Origin: Actinomycetes bacterium
GTDB taxonomy: Bacteria > Actinomycetota > Acidimicrobiia > Acidimicrobiales > Ilumatobacteraceae
Assembly (NCBI GenBank): GCA_025359865.1
Contig: JANYDH010000122.1
Coordinates: 1-45,761 of the forward strand
Direction of reading: 5' to 3'
DNA length: 45,761 bases
This document shows, one piece after another, positions 16,032-23,802 of this stretch. The notes beneath the pieces were generated by a model, which was given only the letters and a program-made list of their open reading frames with translations, did not search any database and had not been told where the DNA came from. The stretch's first letter is position 1. Each line of letters starts with the position of its first letter. Position numbers and translations under genes: made by a program.

Positions 16032-17020
16032 CGGTCGATCACCTCGCCGTCGTGTACCAGCCAGGCCACGTCGTGCATGGCCATCGTGGGGTCGATGTGG
16101 GCGGGGATTACCCGGATCTGATCGCCGACACGCACCGGCGTAGCAGGTGCAAACGTGACGTGCTCATCGCTAAGAAACCACACCGACGATGCAGCGTCGT
16201 CGACGCAAGGGGCAATGGTCGGGTTGCCGTGATCCATCCCCATGGCCTTGAGGCCCACGTCTGCAACCGCATAGTTCGCGCTGACCGAGACGACCGTGCC
16301 GACCACGAAACATGCCTGGATGAACGGATGGCCCAACTGGGCGTAGTAACTGTCCATGAGTGCGTAGCTGCCGGCCTGCACTTCGGTGACTCGGTGGTGA
16401 AGGTGGTATGTGCCGGTGCCACCGGCACTGATCACGTCACCGCCGACGTGCTCGTGGGCACCGACCAGTCGCTCGACCGCATCGTCCACTCGGCTTCGCT
16501 GTTCGTCGCTGTCGTCCATCACCATGAGGTGGCCTTCGTAGCCCATCACGCCACGCACGTCGATGCCGCGGCCCCGTGCTCGGTCGGCGAGTCTGGCCGC
16601 ATCATCCGGGCGACAACCGCATCGTGGCAGGCCGATGTTGACGTCGATGAGCGCGTGGTGAATACCTGCTTGCGCTGCGGCGTCAACGGTTTCGTCGGAG
16701 TCGAGGGCAACCGTGATCATCGCCCGGTCCTGCGCGGCCGCAAGGCCGGCAAGGCGGGTCGAGTCGATGACCTCATTGGCGAGCAGCAGGTCATCGCCGA
16801 GACCAGCGTCGGCCATGCCGATCATTTCTCGTACGGTGGCGCAGGTGAACGAACGATGCCCCACCGCAGCCTGAGCAGCAGCGAGTGAACTGCACTTGTG
16901 CGCTTTCACGTGCGGTCGAAGAAGCGGGCCGGGTCGAGCGGCCGCCATGATCCGCAGGTTGTGGTCGAGCGCGTCCGAGTCGATGATGAGCGCCGGGGTG
17001 GAGAGCTGAGCGACGTTCAT
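16004..17020 (-). CDS. D-threonine aldolase-like PLP enzyme (alanine racemase fold)
   Basis: A 338-residue PLP protein of the alanine-racemase-like, D-threonine aldolase/D-serine dehydratase group. The PLP lysine is in RPHVKAHKCSSLA (Lys39). GGTGTYH and EVQAGSYALMD match the family's phosphate-binding and C-terminal domain segments. The metal site near the C-terminus reads PAHIDPT (His308, Asp310). D-serine dehydratases have His-x-Cys at this place and D-threonine aldolases His-x-Asp, so aldolase chemistry on D-3-hydroxy amino acids is the better guess. Start ATG at 17020 (MNVAQLSTPALIID). It overlaps the EEP gene by 28 bases. Confidence 0.8.
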   Translation of the reverse strand: MNVAQLSTPALIIDSDALDHNLRIMAAARPGPLLRPHVKAHKCSSLAAAQAAVGHRSFTCATVREMIGMADAGLGDDLLLANEVIDSTRLAGLAAAQDRAMITVALDSDETVDAAAQAGIHHALIDVNIGLPRCGCRPDDAARLADRARGRGIDVRGVMGYEGHLMVMDDSDEQRSRVDDAVERLVGAHEHVGGDVISAGGTGTYHLHHRVTEVQAGSYALMDSYYAQLGHPFIQACFVVGTVVSVSANYAVADVGLKAMGMDHGNPTIAPCVDDAASSVWFLSDEHVTFAPATPVRVGDQIRVIPAHIDPTMAMHDVAWLVHDGEVIDRWPIDLRGW

Positions 17021-17105
17021 CGGTCGGCTGCCAGAAGTGGTTGACTGCGCAGACGGCAAGCGGCAACGTGTGGGGTTCTGATCACGTCGACCAGTCTTGC
17101 ATGGG

Positions 17106-17187
17106 TGCGGGCGGAGGGACTCGGACCCTCACTCCTTGCGGAACAGGGACCTAAACCCTGCGCGTATGCCAGTTTCGCCACGCCCGC
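17106..17187 (-). tRNA. tRNA-Leu(UAG)
   Basis: Read on the minus strand, the acceptor arms GCGGGCG (17181-17187) and CGCCCGC close an 82-base class II tRNA. The anticodon arm is CAGGG-TTTAGGT-CCCTG, giving anticodon UAG (17151-17153), which reads CUN leucine codons. The long variable arm, TTCCGCAAGGAG-like, supports leucine. The T arm is GAGGG-TCCGAGT-CCCTC. The bases after the discriminator A are CCC, so CCA is not encoded. Confidence 0.93.
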
Positions 17188-17201
17188 GGCGGGTGCTCAG
17201 G

Positions 17202-18368
17202 TTACCGACCGCGAACGAGAGACAGCGATGCGCCCACTGGAACGGTTTGGCTGATGTGGATTGCACGATTCGGCACGAACCGTTGTCGGCGCTGAGTCCA
17301 CACCGGTGTTTCGTTGACGCTGGCCTGAAGCCGACCGGTGACGAACTCGGCGACGCGAAGCGTGACGCCCACGGCGGTAGGGGCGGCCCAAACGATCGGG
17401 GGTTCGACGGCAAGCGGTGCGACCGCATGCGGCCAGAGTCCGCCCATCAGCCACCGAGCAACCGATGGCGCAACAACACGACCATCGAGTGCACAGAGAT
17501 CAGCGGTCTCAGCCGGGTGGACGAGATTGCCGATCGCGAATACACCGGGTCGCGACGTCTCGAATGACGCACTGATGGCTGGGGACCGCGAGACCCTATC
17601 CATACCGGTCCCGCAGCGTCGGGCCAGTTCGTGGTCGGGAATCCAGTCGCCGGTGAACACGACGGTGTCGCACGTGATGCGACTTCCGTCGGTGAGGATC
17701 ACCGCCTCCACACGACGACGACCGACGATCTCAGCGACGTCGACCTCGGTGTGGATCGGTACGCGGTACCGCGTCGCCGTGGCCATGCGCAGCACCGCGT
17801 AGGTCTGATGGCGGGGGAGCGAGGTGACCATCGCGGCCGTCTCGCATCCACCGTGACGGAGTGTCGACATCGCCGAGAAACTCACGTGTTCGGCACCGAC
17901 GATGACCGCTCGCCGACCGACTTGGCGGTGATGCAACGCGGTGAGTTGTTGAATCGACCCGGTGGTGAACACCCCTGCCGGCCTGTCGCCGGGAACCAGC
18001 CGCGCCGCCCGCGGACGCTCGCGCACGCCGGTGGCCAGTACCACTGAGTCGGCATGAATCGCCGTTCCGTCGGCGAGCGTGACGCCGGTGCCGCTCACAT
18101 CGGTAACCGTCGTCTCGGTGAGCAGTTCCACACCGCTTCGAGCTGCGATGTCTACCAAGCGACTGGCATAGCGCGGCCCGGACATCACCCGTCGCAGGTC
18201 GCGGATCGCGAACCCGAGGTGATCGGTGTGCCGCGGAATCCCCCCGGCCTGACGCTCACGCTCGACGACGACCACGCGGCCGATGCCGGCGTTGCGCATC
18301 GTGGCCGCGGCGCTCAGCCCTGACGGTCCGCCTCCCACGACGATGACGGTCCGGTCGGCGAGATTCAC
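17202..18368 (-). CDS. FAD/NAD(P)-dependent oxidoreductase of a glycerol-3-phosphate operon
   Basis: A 388-residue flavoprotein. An N-terminal FAD site, VIVVGGGPSGLSAAATM (about residues 8-24), is followed by ADSVVLATGVRERPR and a second nucleotide-binding region (RAVIVGAEHVS, less canonical), and FAIGNLVHPAETADLC near the flavin. It lies directly after the dehydrogenase-like gene (GTGA overlap at 18365-18368) and the kinase. Similar two-flavoprotein plus kinase sets occur in Thermotoga and actinobacteria, where this partner may pass electrons from glycerol-3-phosphate oxidation. The start is GTG at 18366-18368; the longer open frame covers the preceding gene. The exact acceptor is unknown. 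Confidence 0.82.
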   Translation of the reverse strand: MNLADRTVIVVGGGPSGLSAAATMRNAGIGRVVVVERERQAGGIPRHTDHLGFAIRDLRRVMSGPRYASRLVDIAARSGVELLTETTVTDVSGTGVTLADGTAIHADSVVLATGVRERPRAARLVPGDRPAGVFTTGSIQQLTALHHRQVGRRAVIVGAEHVSFSAMSTLRHGGCETAAMVTSLPRHQTYAVLRMATATRYRVPIHTEVDVAEIVGRRRVEAVILTDGSRITCDTVVFTGDWIPDHELARRCGTGMDRVSRSPAISASFETSRPGVFAIGNLVHPAETADLCALDGRVVAPSVARWLMGGLWPHAVAPLAVEPPIVWAAPTAVGVTLRVAEFVTGRLQASVNETPVWTQRRQRFVPNRAIHISQTVPVGASLSLVRGR

Positions 18369-19741
18369 CGGTCGACCGGCCAGCCGGTGAGAGCGCACAC
18401 CTCGGCCAGGCAGTAGAACCCCTGGCATCGCCCTGCGAGAGCGCGTGTGCGTCGACGCAACCCGTCGAAATCGCGCGCTGGTACAGCGGCCGCACACGCA
18501 GCAGTGATCTCGTCGGCCGTCACCCGTTCGCAGTGACAGACGATTCGCCCGCCTGTTTGGTATGGCCGCAGCGTGGCTTCACCGAGCGGTTGGAGACCGA
18601 TGGAGACAATCGTCTCGCGGTCGACCACGGTGAGACCAATCGATTGCAGCCGTGCAAGTGCCTCCTCGGCCAATGCCATCGAGGCGGTGAGTCCGGTCGA
18701 ACGAATACCGCCGAGGCCGACATAGCGCAACGCTGCATCGTCGCTGACCTGGTAGTCGCTGTGCTCAGTGGCCGCACGCAGGCCGGCGTAGACGGCGGTC
18801 ACCTCCTCGTCGATGAGCGCCGGGATGATTCGTCGACCTTTGGCCAGTAGCCCATCGAGTCCGTCGCGGGTGGACCCGGTTGCGGTGCGGTCGTCGATGT
18901 CGTCGGCCGTCGGCCCGAGCATCACGTTGCCGAATACGGTCGGGGCGACGAGTACACCTTTGGTGTGAGCGGTTGGCACCGGCAGGATCGTTCGTTGCAG
19001 CAGCGGCCTCGCAAGCTTGTCGAACACGATCAGTTCCCCGCGCCGTGGCCGGATGGTGTACCCGTCGAGGCCGAACATGCGGTGGAGGGTGTCGCCGTGG
19101 AGACCGGCCGCGTTCACGACGAATCGGGCAGCGATCCGCCGACCGTCCACAATGTGCAGCATCGTGATCTCGTCGCCGCTATCGCAGGCGACGACTTGTG
19201 CATTGGTGAGCAGTACGCATCCGTTGGCAACGGCCTCGGTCGCGAATGCGATTGGCGTGCTCCACGGATCGATCAGGTGCTCATCGGGCACCACCATCCC
19301 TCCGGTGACCCCTGGTCCGAGGTGTGACTCGAGCGCGTACACCTCGACCGGGTCGATGATCTCTGCGGACATGTACCCGTTGGCCTGTGCCTTGTTACGC
19401 AGGGTTGTCAGTGTCGATGCCTGCTCGTCATCCCATGCGACGAGCACGGCGCCGGTCTGTTCAATCGATATCCCGACCGTCGGGGCATAGTCACGAAGCA
19501 GCGCGTAGCCGCGGGCCACGAGTCGCGCTTCGACCGAGCCAGGTGGTGCATCGAATCCGGTGTGAAGGATCGCCGTATTGGCCTTGCTGGTGCCGGTACC
19601 GACGTCTGGTCCAGCCTCGACGAGAGCGATGGTCAGGTCGTAGTGCGACAACAACCGGGCGACGGCCGAGCCGACCACGCCGGCGCCGACCACCACTACA
19701 TCAAACGGCTCGATTCGATCGGTAGCCACATGCGCCATCAT
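18365..19741 (-). CDS. Glycerol-3-phosphate dehydrogenase-like FAD oxidoreductase with BFD-like [2Fe-2S] domain
   Basis: A 458-residue DAO-family flavoprotein. FAD site: VVVVGAGVVGSAVARLLSHY. Conserved later parts are FVVNAAGLHGD, RPRRGELIVFDK and GLGGIRSTGLTASMALAEEA. The C-terminal 80 residues form a BFD-like domain with CHCERVTADEI and GRCQGFYC, four Cys for a [2Fe-2S] cluster. This is the GlpA-type arrangement (anaerobic G3P dehydrogenase) rather than GlpD. Start: one of two adjacent ATGs (19739-19741 or 19736-19738), 8 bases after the kinase stop. The frame open upstream overlaps the kinase and is ignored. Confidence 0.85.
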   Translation of the reverse strand: MMAHVATDRIEPFDVVVVGAGVVGSAVARLLSHYDLTIALVEAGPDVGTGTSKANTAILHTGFDAPPGSVEARLVARGYALLRDYAPTVGISIEQTGAVLVAWDDEQASTLTTLRNKAQANGYMSAEIIDPVEVYALESHLGPGVTGGMVVPDEHLIDPWSTPIAFATEAVANGCVLLTNAQVVACDSGDEITMLHIVDGRRIAARFVVNAAGLHGDTLHRMFGLDGYTIRPRRGELIVFDKLARPLLQRTILPVPTAHTKGVLVAPTVFGNVMLGPTADDIDDRTATGSTRDGLDGLLAKGRRIIPALIDEEVTAVYAGLRAATEHSDYQVSDDAALRYVGLGGIRSTGLTASMALAEEALARLQSIGLTVVDRETIVSIGLQPLGEATLRPYQTGGRIVCHCERVTADEITAACAAAVPARDFDGLRRRTRALAGRCQGFYCLAEVCALTGWPVDR

Positions 19742-19748
19742 TCGTCCA

Positions 19749-21176
19749 TCATTGGTCCATCGTTGCTTCGGCAACGTGCTGCCAGGCTGCAATCCGCTCA
19801 GCAGCCTCGTCGGCGCTGATCTGGGGCTCGACCACTGCAGCAGGATGCCACGTGCTTGCACCGAGTACGTCGCTGGACGCGACCAATCCTGCACCGAGCG
19901 CCGCGAACCACGCCACGCCGAACGCAGTGGCGTGCGGTGATGGGTACACCTCGACGGGCGTCTGCAGCAGGTCGGCCTGAACCTGCAGCAGTGTGCGACT
20001 GCGGGTGAGTCCCCCGTCGACGCGCAGTCGCGTGAGAGGCGTTCCAAGGTCGCGGCCGGCGGCGATCGCGAGCAGGGCCACCTGGGCGGCGATCCCATCG
20101 ATCGCCGCTCGCACCAGGTGTCCGCGTTCGGTGGCCAGAGTCATCCCGGTGAATGCAGCCTTGGCGTGCGGCTTCCAGTACGGGGCACCAAGACCGGCGA
20201 GAGCTGGGATGAACGTGACGCCGGCGGAATCGGTGACGGCGCCGCCTATTCGGTCGAGATCGGCGGGCTCGCTGATGATCCCCATCGACTGCAGCCACCC
20301 CATCGCTGCGCCCGCGGTGAACACCTGACCATCGAGGCACCAGGTGGTGGTGTCGTCGACCTTCCATGCCGGGCAGCCGACCAGTCCATTGACCGACCGG
20401 GTCGGACGCGACCCGGTGCACGCGAGCAGAAAGGCACCGGTGCCGTACGTGCACTTTGCCTGGCCGGCAGTGTGGCACGACTCGGCAAACAGCGCCGCCT
20501 GCTGATCGACGCACACCCCGGTGACCGGAACGCGACCGCCGAACAGGGTGCAGTCACCCAATGGCTGCGCGTTAGCGACGATCGACGGCAGCGAAGCAGC
20601 GTCGATGCCGAACAAGTCGCATGCTTCGGGGCTCCATGTACCAGTGTCGAGGTCGAGTAGTAGTGAACGTCCAGCGGTCGAGATGTCGGTCGCGAACGTG
20701 CCGCACAATCGGTGCAACAACCAGACGTCGGTGGTGGTGATGACTGGCCCCTCGCCGACCCGTTCCCGCAACCACACCAGCTTCGGGGCAACGAAGTACG
20801 GGTCGAGCTCTAGGCCGGTGATCTGTGCGAGCCGTGGCCCATGCCCGGTGATTCGGTCGCAGACAGTGAACGATCGACGGTCTTGCCAAACGATCGCCCG
20901 ACTGGCCGGCAATCCGGTAGCCCGTTCCCATGCCAGCACCGTCTCACCCTGGTTGCCCAACCCGATCGCGTGGATCGTCGGATGACCTGCGCGTGCCAAC
21001 GCTTGGGCGCCGGCGGCGAGCACACTTGCCCAGAGTTCCTCGGGGTCGATCTCGACGCCACCGTCGCTGGTGCTGGTGACGGTGATCGGCACGTCCGCGA
21101 GCCCGAGCACCTGGTTGCCGTCGACCACCATCGCCTTGGTGGCCGAAGTGCCCTGATCGATCGCGAGTACTGTCAC
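19749..21176 (-). CDS. glpK: FGGY-family kinase, glycerol kinase-like
   Basis: A 475-residue sugar/polyol kinase. It has DQGTSATKAMV (phosphate loop), IVWQDRR, CVDQQAALFAE, KCTYGTGAFLL, GLGAPYWKPHAKAAFTGMT and RVDGGLTRSRTLLQVQADLL, all closest to glycerol kinase. Glycerol-contact residues map as Trp97, Tyr127, Asp224, Gln225 and Glu78, but the arginine expected next to Glu78 (NQRET in glycerol kinase) is glycine here (NQGET, Gly77). The substrate may therefore be glycerol or another small polyol. It heads a three-gene operon with two flavoproteins, which supports polyol-phosphate oxidation. Confidence 0.82.
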   Translation of the reverse strand: MTVLAIDQGTSATKAMVVDGNQVLGLADVPITVTSTSDGGVEIDPEELWASVLAAGAQALARAGHPTIHAIGLGNQGETVLAWERATGLPASRAIVWQDRRSFTVCDRITGHGPRLAQITGLELDPYFVAPKLVWLRERVGEGPVITTTDVWLLHRLCGTFATDISTAGRSLLLDLDTGTWSPEACDLFGIDAASLPSIVANAQPLGDCTLFGGRVPVTGVCVDQQAALFAESCHTAGQAKCTYGTGAFLLACTGSRPTRSVNGLVGCPAWKVDDTTTWCLDGQVFTAGAAMGWLQSMGIISEPADLDRIGGAVTDSAGVTFIPALAGLGAPYWKPHAKAAFTGMTLATERGHLVRAAIDGIAAQVALLAIAAGRDLGTPLTRLRVDGGLTRSRTLLQVQADLLQTPVEVYPSPHATAFGVAWFAALGAGLVASSDVLGASTWHPAAVVEPQISADEAAERIAAWQHVAEATMDQ

Positions 21177-21222
21177 CGCCTCCGACCGTAGCGCCGTGCC
21201 GCCGTTTCGCCGCGCCGCCGGG

Positions 21223-22083
21223 CTACCTGGCGGAAGTAGCGGCGTCGACCGAGTGTGCGAAGGTACACACGAGATTCGTCCAGCGCCCCCACAACTGCGG
21301 CGGGTAGTCGTGTCCCATGCCCTCGATCAACTCGAATCGTGCACCCGGGATGAGGTCAGCCACCCGTCGTCCACCGCTCTGATCGATGAGTGTGTCGTTG
21401 TCGCCGTGCAGTACCAGCGCTGGCACGGTGACCGAGCGAAGGCCGTCGGCGCGCGATCCGGACGCGCGTATGGCGAGGAACTGGCGGGCTGTGCCGTCGG
21501 GGCTGAACGACCGGTCGAAGCCACGTTCGGCGTCGGCGCGCCAGCGCGTCTCGTCGGCGAACTCTGGGCTGCCCCACATCCTCAACCCCTCGATGTGGGC
21601 GGCGATGTGCGACTCGCGGTCGGTGGCCGGCGCCCTGGTGAGCAACGGCAACGCCTGCGGGGCTGGCTGGCCGAACTCGGCTTCGCCGCTCGTCGACATG
21701 ACCGACGTCATCGAACGGAGCCGTTGTGGATGGTCGATGGCCAGCGTCTGCACGATCATCCCGCCCATCGACAGGCCCATCACGTGAGCCTGTTCGACAC
21801 CTTCGGCGTCGAGTACAGCGACGGCATCGCGGGCCATGTCGCCAATGAGGTACGCCTCTCCGCCCGCTCCTGTTGGAGCACCCGCAAACTTCGAGGACAG
21901 ACCGACGTCGCGATTGTCGAAACGAAGCACGAAGAAGCCTCGGGCGACGTACATCGCGCACCACGCATCGCTGTAGTTGATGCATTGGCTGCCAAGTCCG
22001 TTGACCATCAGGAGCGCTGGATCCGTGCGCTCACCGAAGGTCTCGTACCAGATCTCGCAGTCGCCGTTACGGGTCGTTGTCAC
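21223..22083 (-). CDS. Alpha/beta hydrolase
   Basis: A 286-residue alpha/beta-hydrolase, close in pattern to RdmC-like esterases. Landmarks: NGLGSQCINYSD (oxyanion region), FFVLRFDNRDVGLSS, nucleophile elbow VMGLSMGGM (Ser), HGDNDTLID (acid) and EGMGHDYP (His). No signal peptide, so cytoplasmic. The substrate cannot be predicted. It is followed by the glpK start 46 bases downstream on the same strand. Upstream of its start lies the 51-bp palindrome. Confidence 0.9.
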   Translation of the reverse strand: MTTTRNGDCEIWYETFGERTDPALLMVNGLGSQCINYSDAWCAMYVARGFFVLRFDNRDVGLSSKFAGAPTGAGGEAYLIGDMARDAVAVLDAEGVEQAHVMGLSMGGMIVQTLAIDHPQRLRSMTSVMSTSGEAEFGQPAPQALPLLTRAPATDRESHIAAHIEGLRMWGSPEFADETRWRADAERGFDRSFSPDGTARQFLAIRASGSRADGLRSVTVPALVLHGDNDTLIDQSGGRRVADLIPGARFELIEGMGHDYPPQLWGRWTNLVCTFAHSVDAATSAR

Positions 22084-22105
22084 GCCCGAACGGTAGCGCC
22101 TCGGG

Positions 22106-22156
22106 CCAGCTTTGGTCGTGAGATGTCGCTCAGCGACATCTCACAACCAAAGCTGG
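22106..22156. repeat. Palindromic repeat, family 2 (51 bp, complete)
   Basis: Two 25-base arms flank a single C: CCAGCTTTGGTCGTGAG... on the left and ...CTCACAACCAAAGCTGG on the right. The only non-pair is one C/A position, which becomes G-U in minus-strand RNA. It begins 1 base after the stop of the transporter gene (minus strand), so it can form a very stable 3' hairpin there; there is no T-tract. Half of the same palindrome opens the window, and its first ten bases close the window. Confidence 0.9.
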
Positions 22157-22157
22157 T

Positions 22158-23069
22158 TCAGGTCGGTCGACGATTCGTGAGGTAGGCACCAAGTATGGCG
22201 ATGGCACAGCCCGCGACGGCGAGCACGGCTACTGCCTCGTGGCGTACGAGCGAACCAAGCAGCAGCGAGACCACCGGCACGATGTACACGCTGACCGATG
22301 CGCGGGTGCTGCCCAGCCGCCCGGCGTTGCCGGCCATTACGACGAACGCGAGTGCGGTACCGAACACACCGAGCGCGACCATCGCGAAGAACGGTCCCCA
22401 CGCGAACTTCACATTGTCGACAGAGGGGATCGCGAACGGCACGATCAACACCAGCGCGACGCCCTGGGCGCGCCAGAGCACGGGCAGGCTCCCGTAGCGC
22501 TGCTGTAGCGGCACCGCGAGGTTGAGCGAGATGCCGTAGAACACAAGCGCGATGAAGATCAGCCCGATACCCGTCCAGGAGTTGTCCCCGGTGCTCCTCG
22601 ACGCGACAGCGATGAGCACCACCCCTACGAAGCCGACCGCGACACCGATGATCTGGTGCGATGGAGGCAGTCGTTTGGCCATGAGTGCTGCCACGACAGC
22701 GATGAACAACGGTGTTGCTCCGTTGAGCATGCCGGTTACCGATGACGACACCCGCTCCTCGGCGAACGGGAAGATCGACAGCGGAATCGCCATCCAGATC
22801 ACTCCGAGCAACACGATCCGCCGCATGTCCTTCCGCTCAATCTTGACCCTTCGCGCAGCAGGAAAGAGGCCAAGGGTGAGACAACCGAAGCCGACCCGCA
22901 TGGGGGTGATGAGCACAGCGGGAAACGCCCGCAATCCTTCGGCGATGAAGTAGAACGACATGCCCCACACCAGGCCGGGCAACACGAGCAGCGCCCAATC
23001 GGCGGTCGACATGTGCAGATGACTGCCGGTCGCCGCCGTGAGCGGCTCGGTCTTTGGTGGCGATGTCAC
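22158..23069 (-). CDS. DMT-superfamily (EamA) transporter
   Basis: A 303-residue membrane protein with about ten hydrophobic segments arranged as two EamA repeats, e.g. WALLVLPGLVWGMSFYFIAEGL at the start and VSVYIVPVVSLLLGSL in the second half, plus VTGMLNGATPLFIAVVAALM. It is likely a drug/metabolite exporter; the substrate is unknown. The ATG at 23067-23069 is used here; a second Met at residue 20 (MSTADWALLV) is an alternative that would remove the hydrophilic leader. It ends next to the family-2 palindrome and is divergent from the DUF2461 gene. Confidence 0.9.
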   Translation of the reverse strand: MTSPPKTEPLTAATGSHLHMSTADWALLVLPGLVWGMSFYFIAEGLRAFPAVLITPMRVGFGCLTLGLFPAARRVKIERKDMRRIVLLGVIWMAIPLSIFPFAEERVSSSVTGMLNGATPLFIAVVAALMAKRLPPSHQIIGVAVGFVGVVLIAVASRSTGDNSWTGIGLIFIALVFYGISLNLAVPLQQRYGSLPVLWRAQGVALVLIVPFAIPSVDNVKFAWGPFFAMVALGVFGTALAFVVMAGNAGRLGSTRASVSVYIVPVVSLLLGSLVRHEAVAVLAVAGCAIAILGAYLTNRRPT

Positions 23070-23106
23070 CGGAGCGAGGATAGGTGCGTTGATCTATTCT
23101 GTACGA

Positions 23107-23787
23107 ATGGCTTTCACCGGATTTCCCGACGAGGCATTCACGTTCTACGACTCATTGGTCGCCGACAACACCCGGGCATTCTGGCTGGGGGGCAAGGAAA
23201 CCTACGTGCGCGCAGTGCGTCGGCCAATGGATGAGTTACTCGAGACCCTCAGCGAGTTCGGCCCGTTTCACGTGTTCCGCCCCAACAAAGATGTCCGGTT
23301 CTCGAAGGACAAGACCCCGTACAAAGACCACATCGGAGCGTACGGCGAGTCGCAGGGCGGCGCAGGTTTCTATGTGCAGTTGTCTGCGCAGGGGATGTTC
23401 GCCGGCTCTGGCTACTACCAGATGGCTCCTGACCAACTCGACCGCTTTCGCCGTGCGGTCGACGCACCGGCCGTTGGCGCGGAGATCGTCGCGATCAGTG
23501 CGGCCATGTCCAAAAAGGGTTTCGTGGTCGGATCGATGAACGAGTTGAAGACGGCACCGCGCGGCTACCCGAAAGATCATCCGCGGATCGGGCTCCTCCG
23601 CCGAAAGGGGTTGTTCGTCAGCAAGGAGTGGCCTGTCGCGGCGTGGATGTCTTCCAAAGCGGTGGTCGTTCGGGTCCGCGACGCGTGGATGGCGGCGGGC
23701 GAGATGAACGCATGGCTCGACGCTCACGTCGGGCCGAGCACTATCGCACCGGATGACGATGAACTGGCTCGCTTCGGACCCTTGTGA
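23107..23787 (+). CDS. DUF2461 (TIGR02453) family protein
   Basis: A 226-residue soluble protein of unknown function. The family pattern is clear: FYDSLVADNTRAFW near the N-terminus, PNKDVRFSKDKTPYKDHIGAY, GAGFYVQLSAQGMFAGSGYYQM and APRGYPKDHPRIGLLRRKGL. ATG at 23107 starts MAFTGFPDEAF as in homologues. It is 37 bases from the divergent transporter gene and nearly touches the convergent ATPase gene (15 bases between stops). Confidence 0.9.
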   Translation: MAFTGFPDEAFTFYDSLVADNTRAFWLGGKETYVRAVRRPMDELLETLSEFGPFHVFRPNKDVRFSKDKTPYKDHIGAYGESQGGAGFYVQLSAQGMFAGSGYYQMAPDQLDRFRRAVDAPAVGAEIVAISAAMSKKGFVVGSMNELKTAPRGYPKDHPRIGLLRRKGLFVSKEWPVAAWMSSKAVVVRVRDAWMAAGEMNAWLDAHVGPSTIAPDDDELARFGPL

Positions 23788-23802
23788 CCTCGGCCGGCGT
23801 GC

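Noticed and set aside
18370-18497. N-terminal extension of the second FAD oxidoreductase gene
   Set aside because: The extension overlaps the BFD-like coding end of the preceding gene, and the FAD motif begins right after the GTG at 18368.
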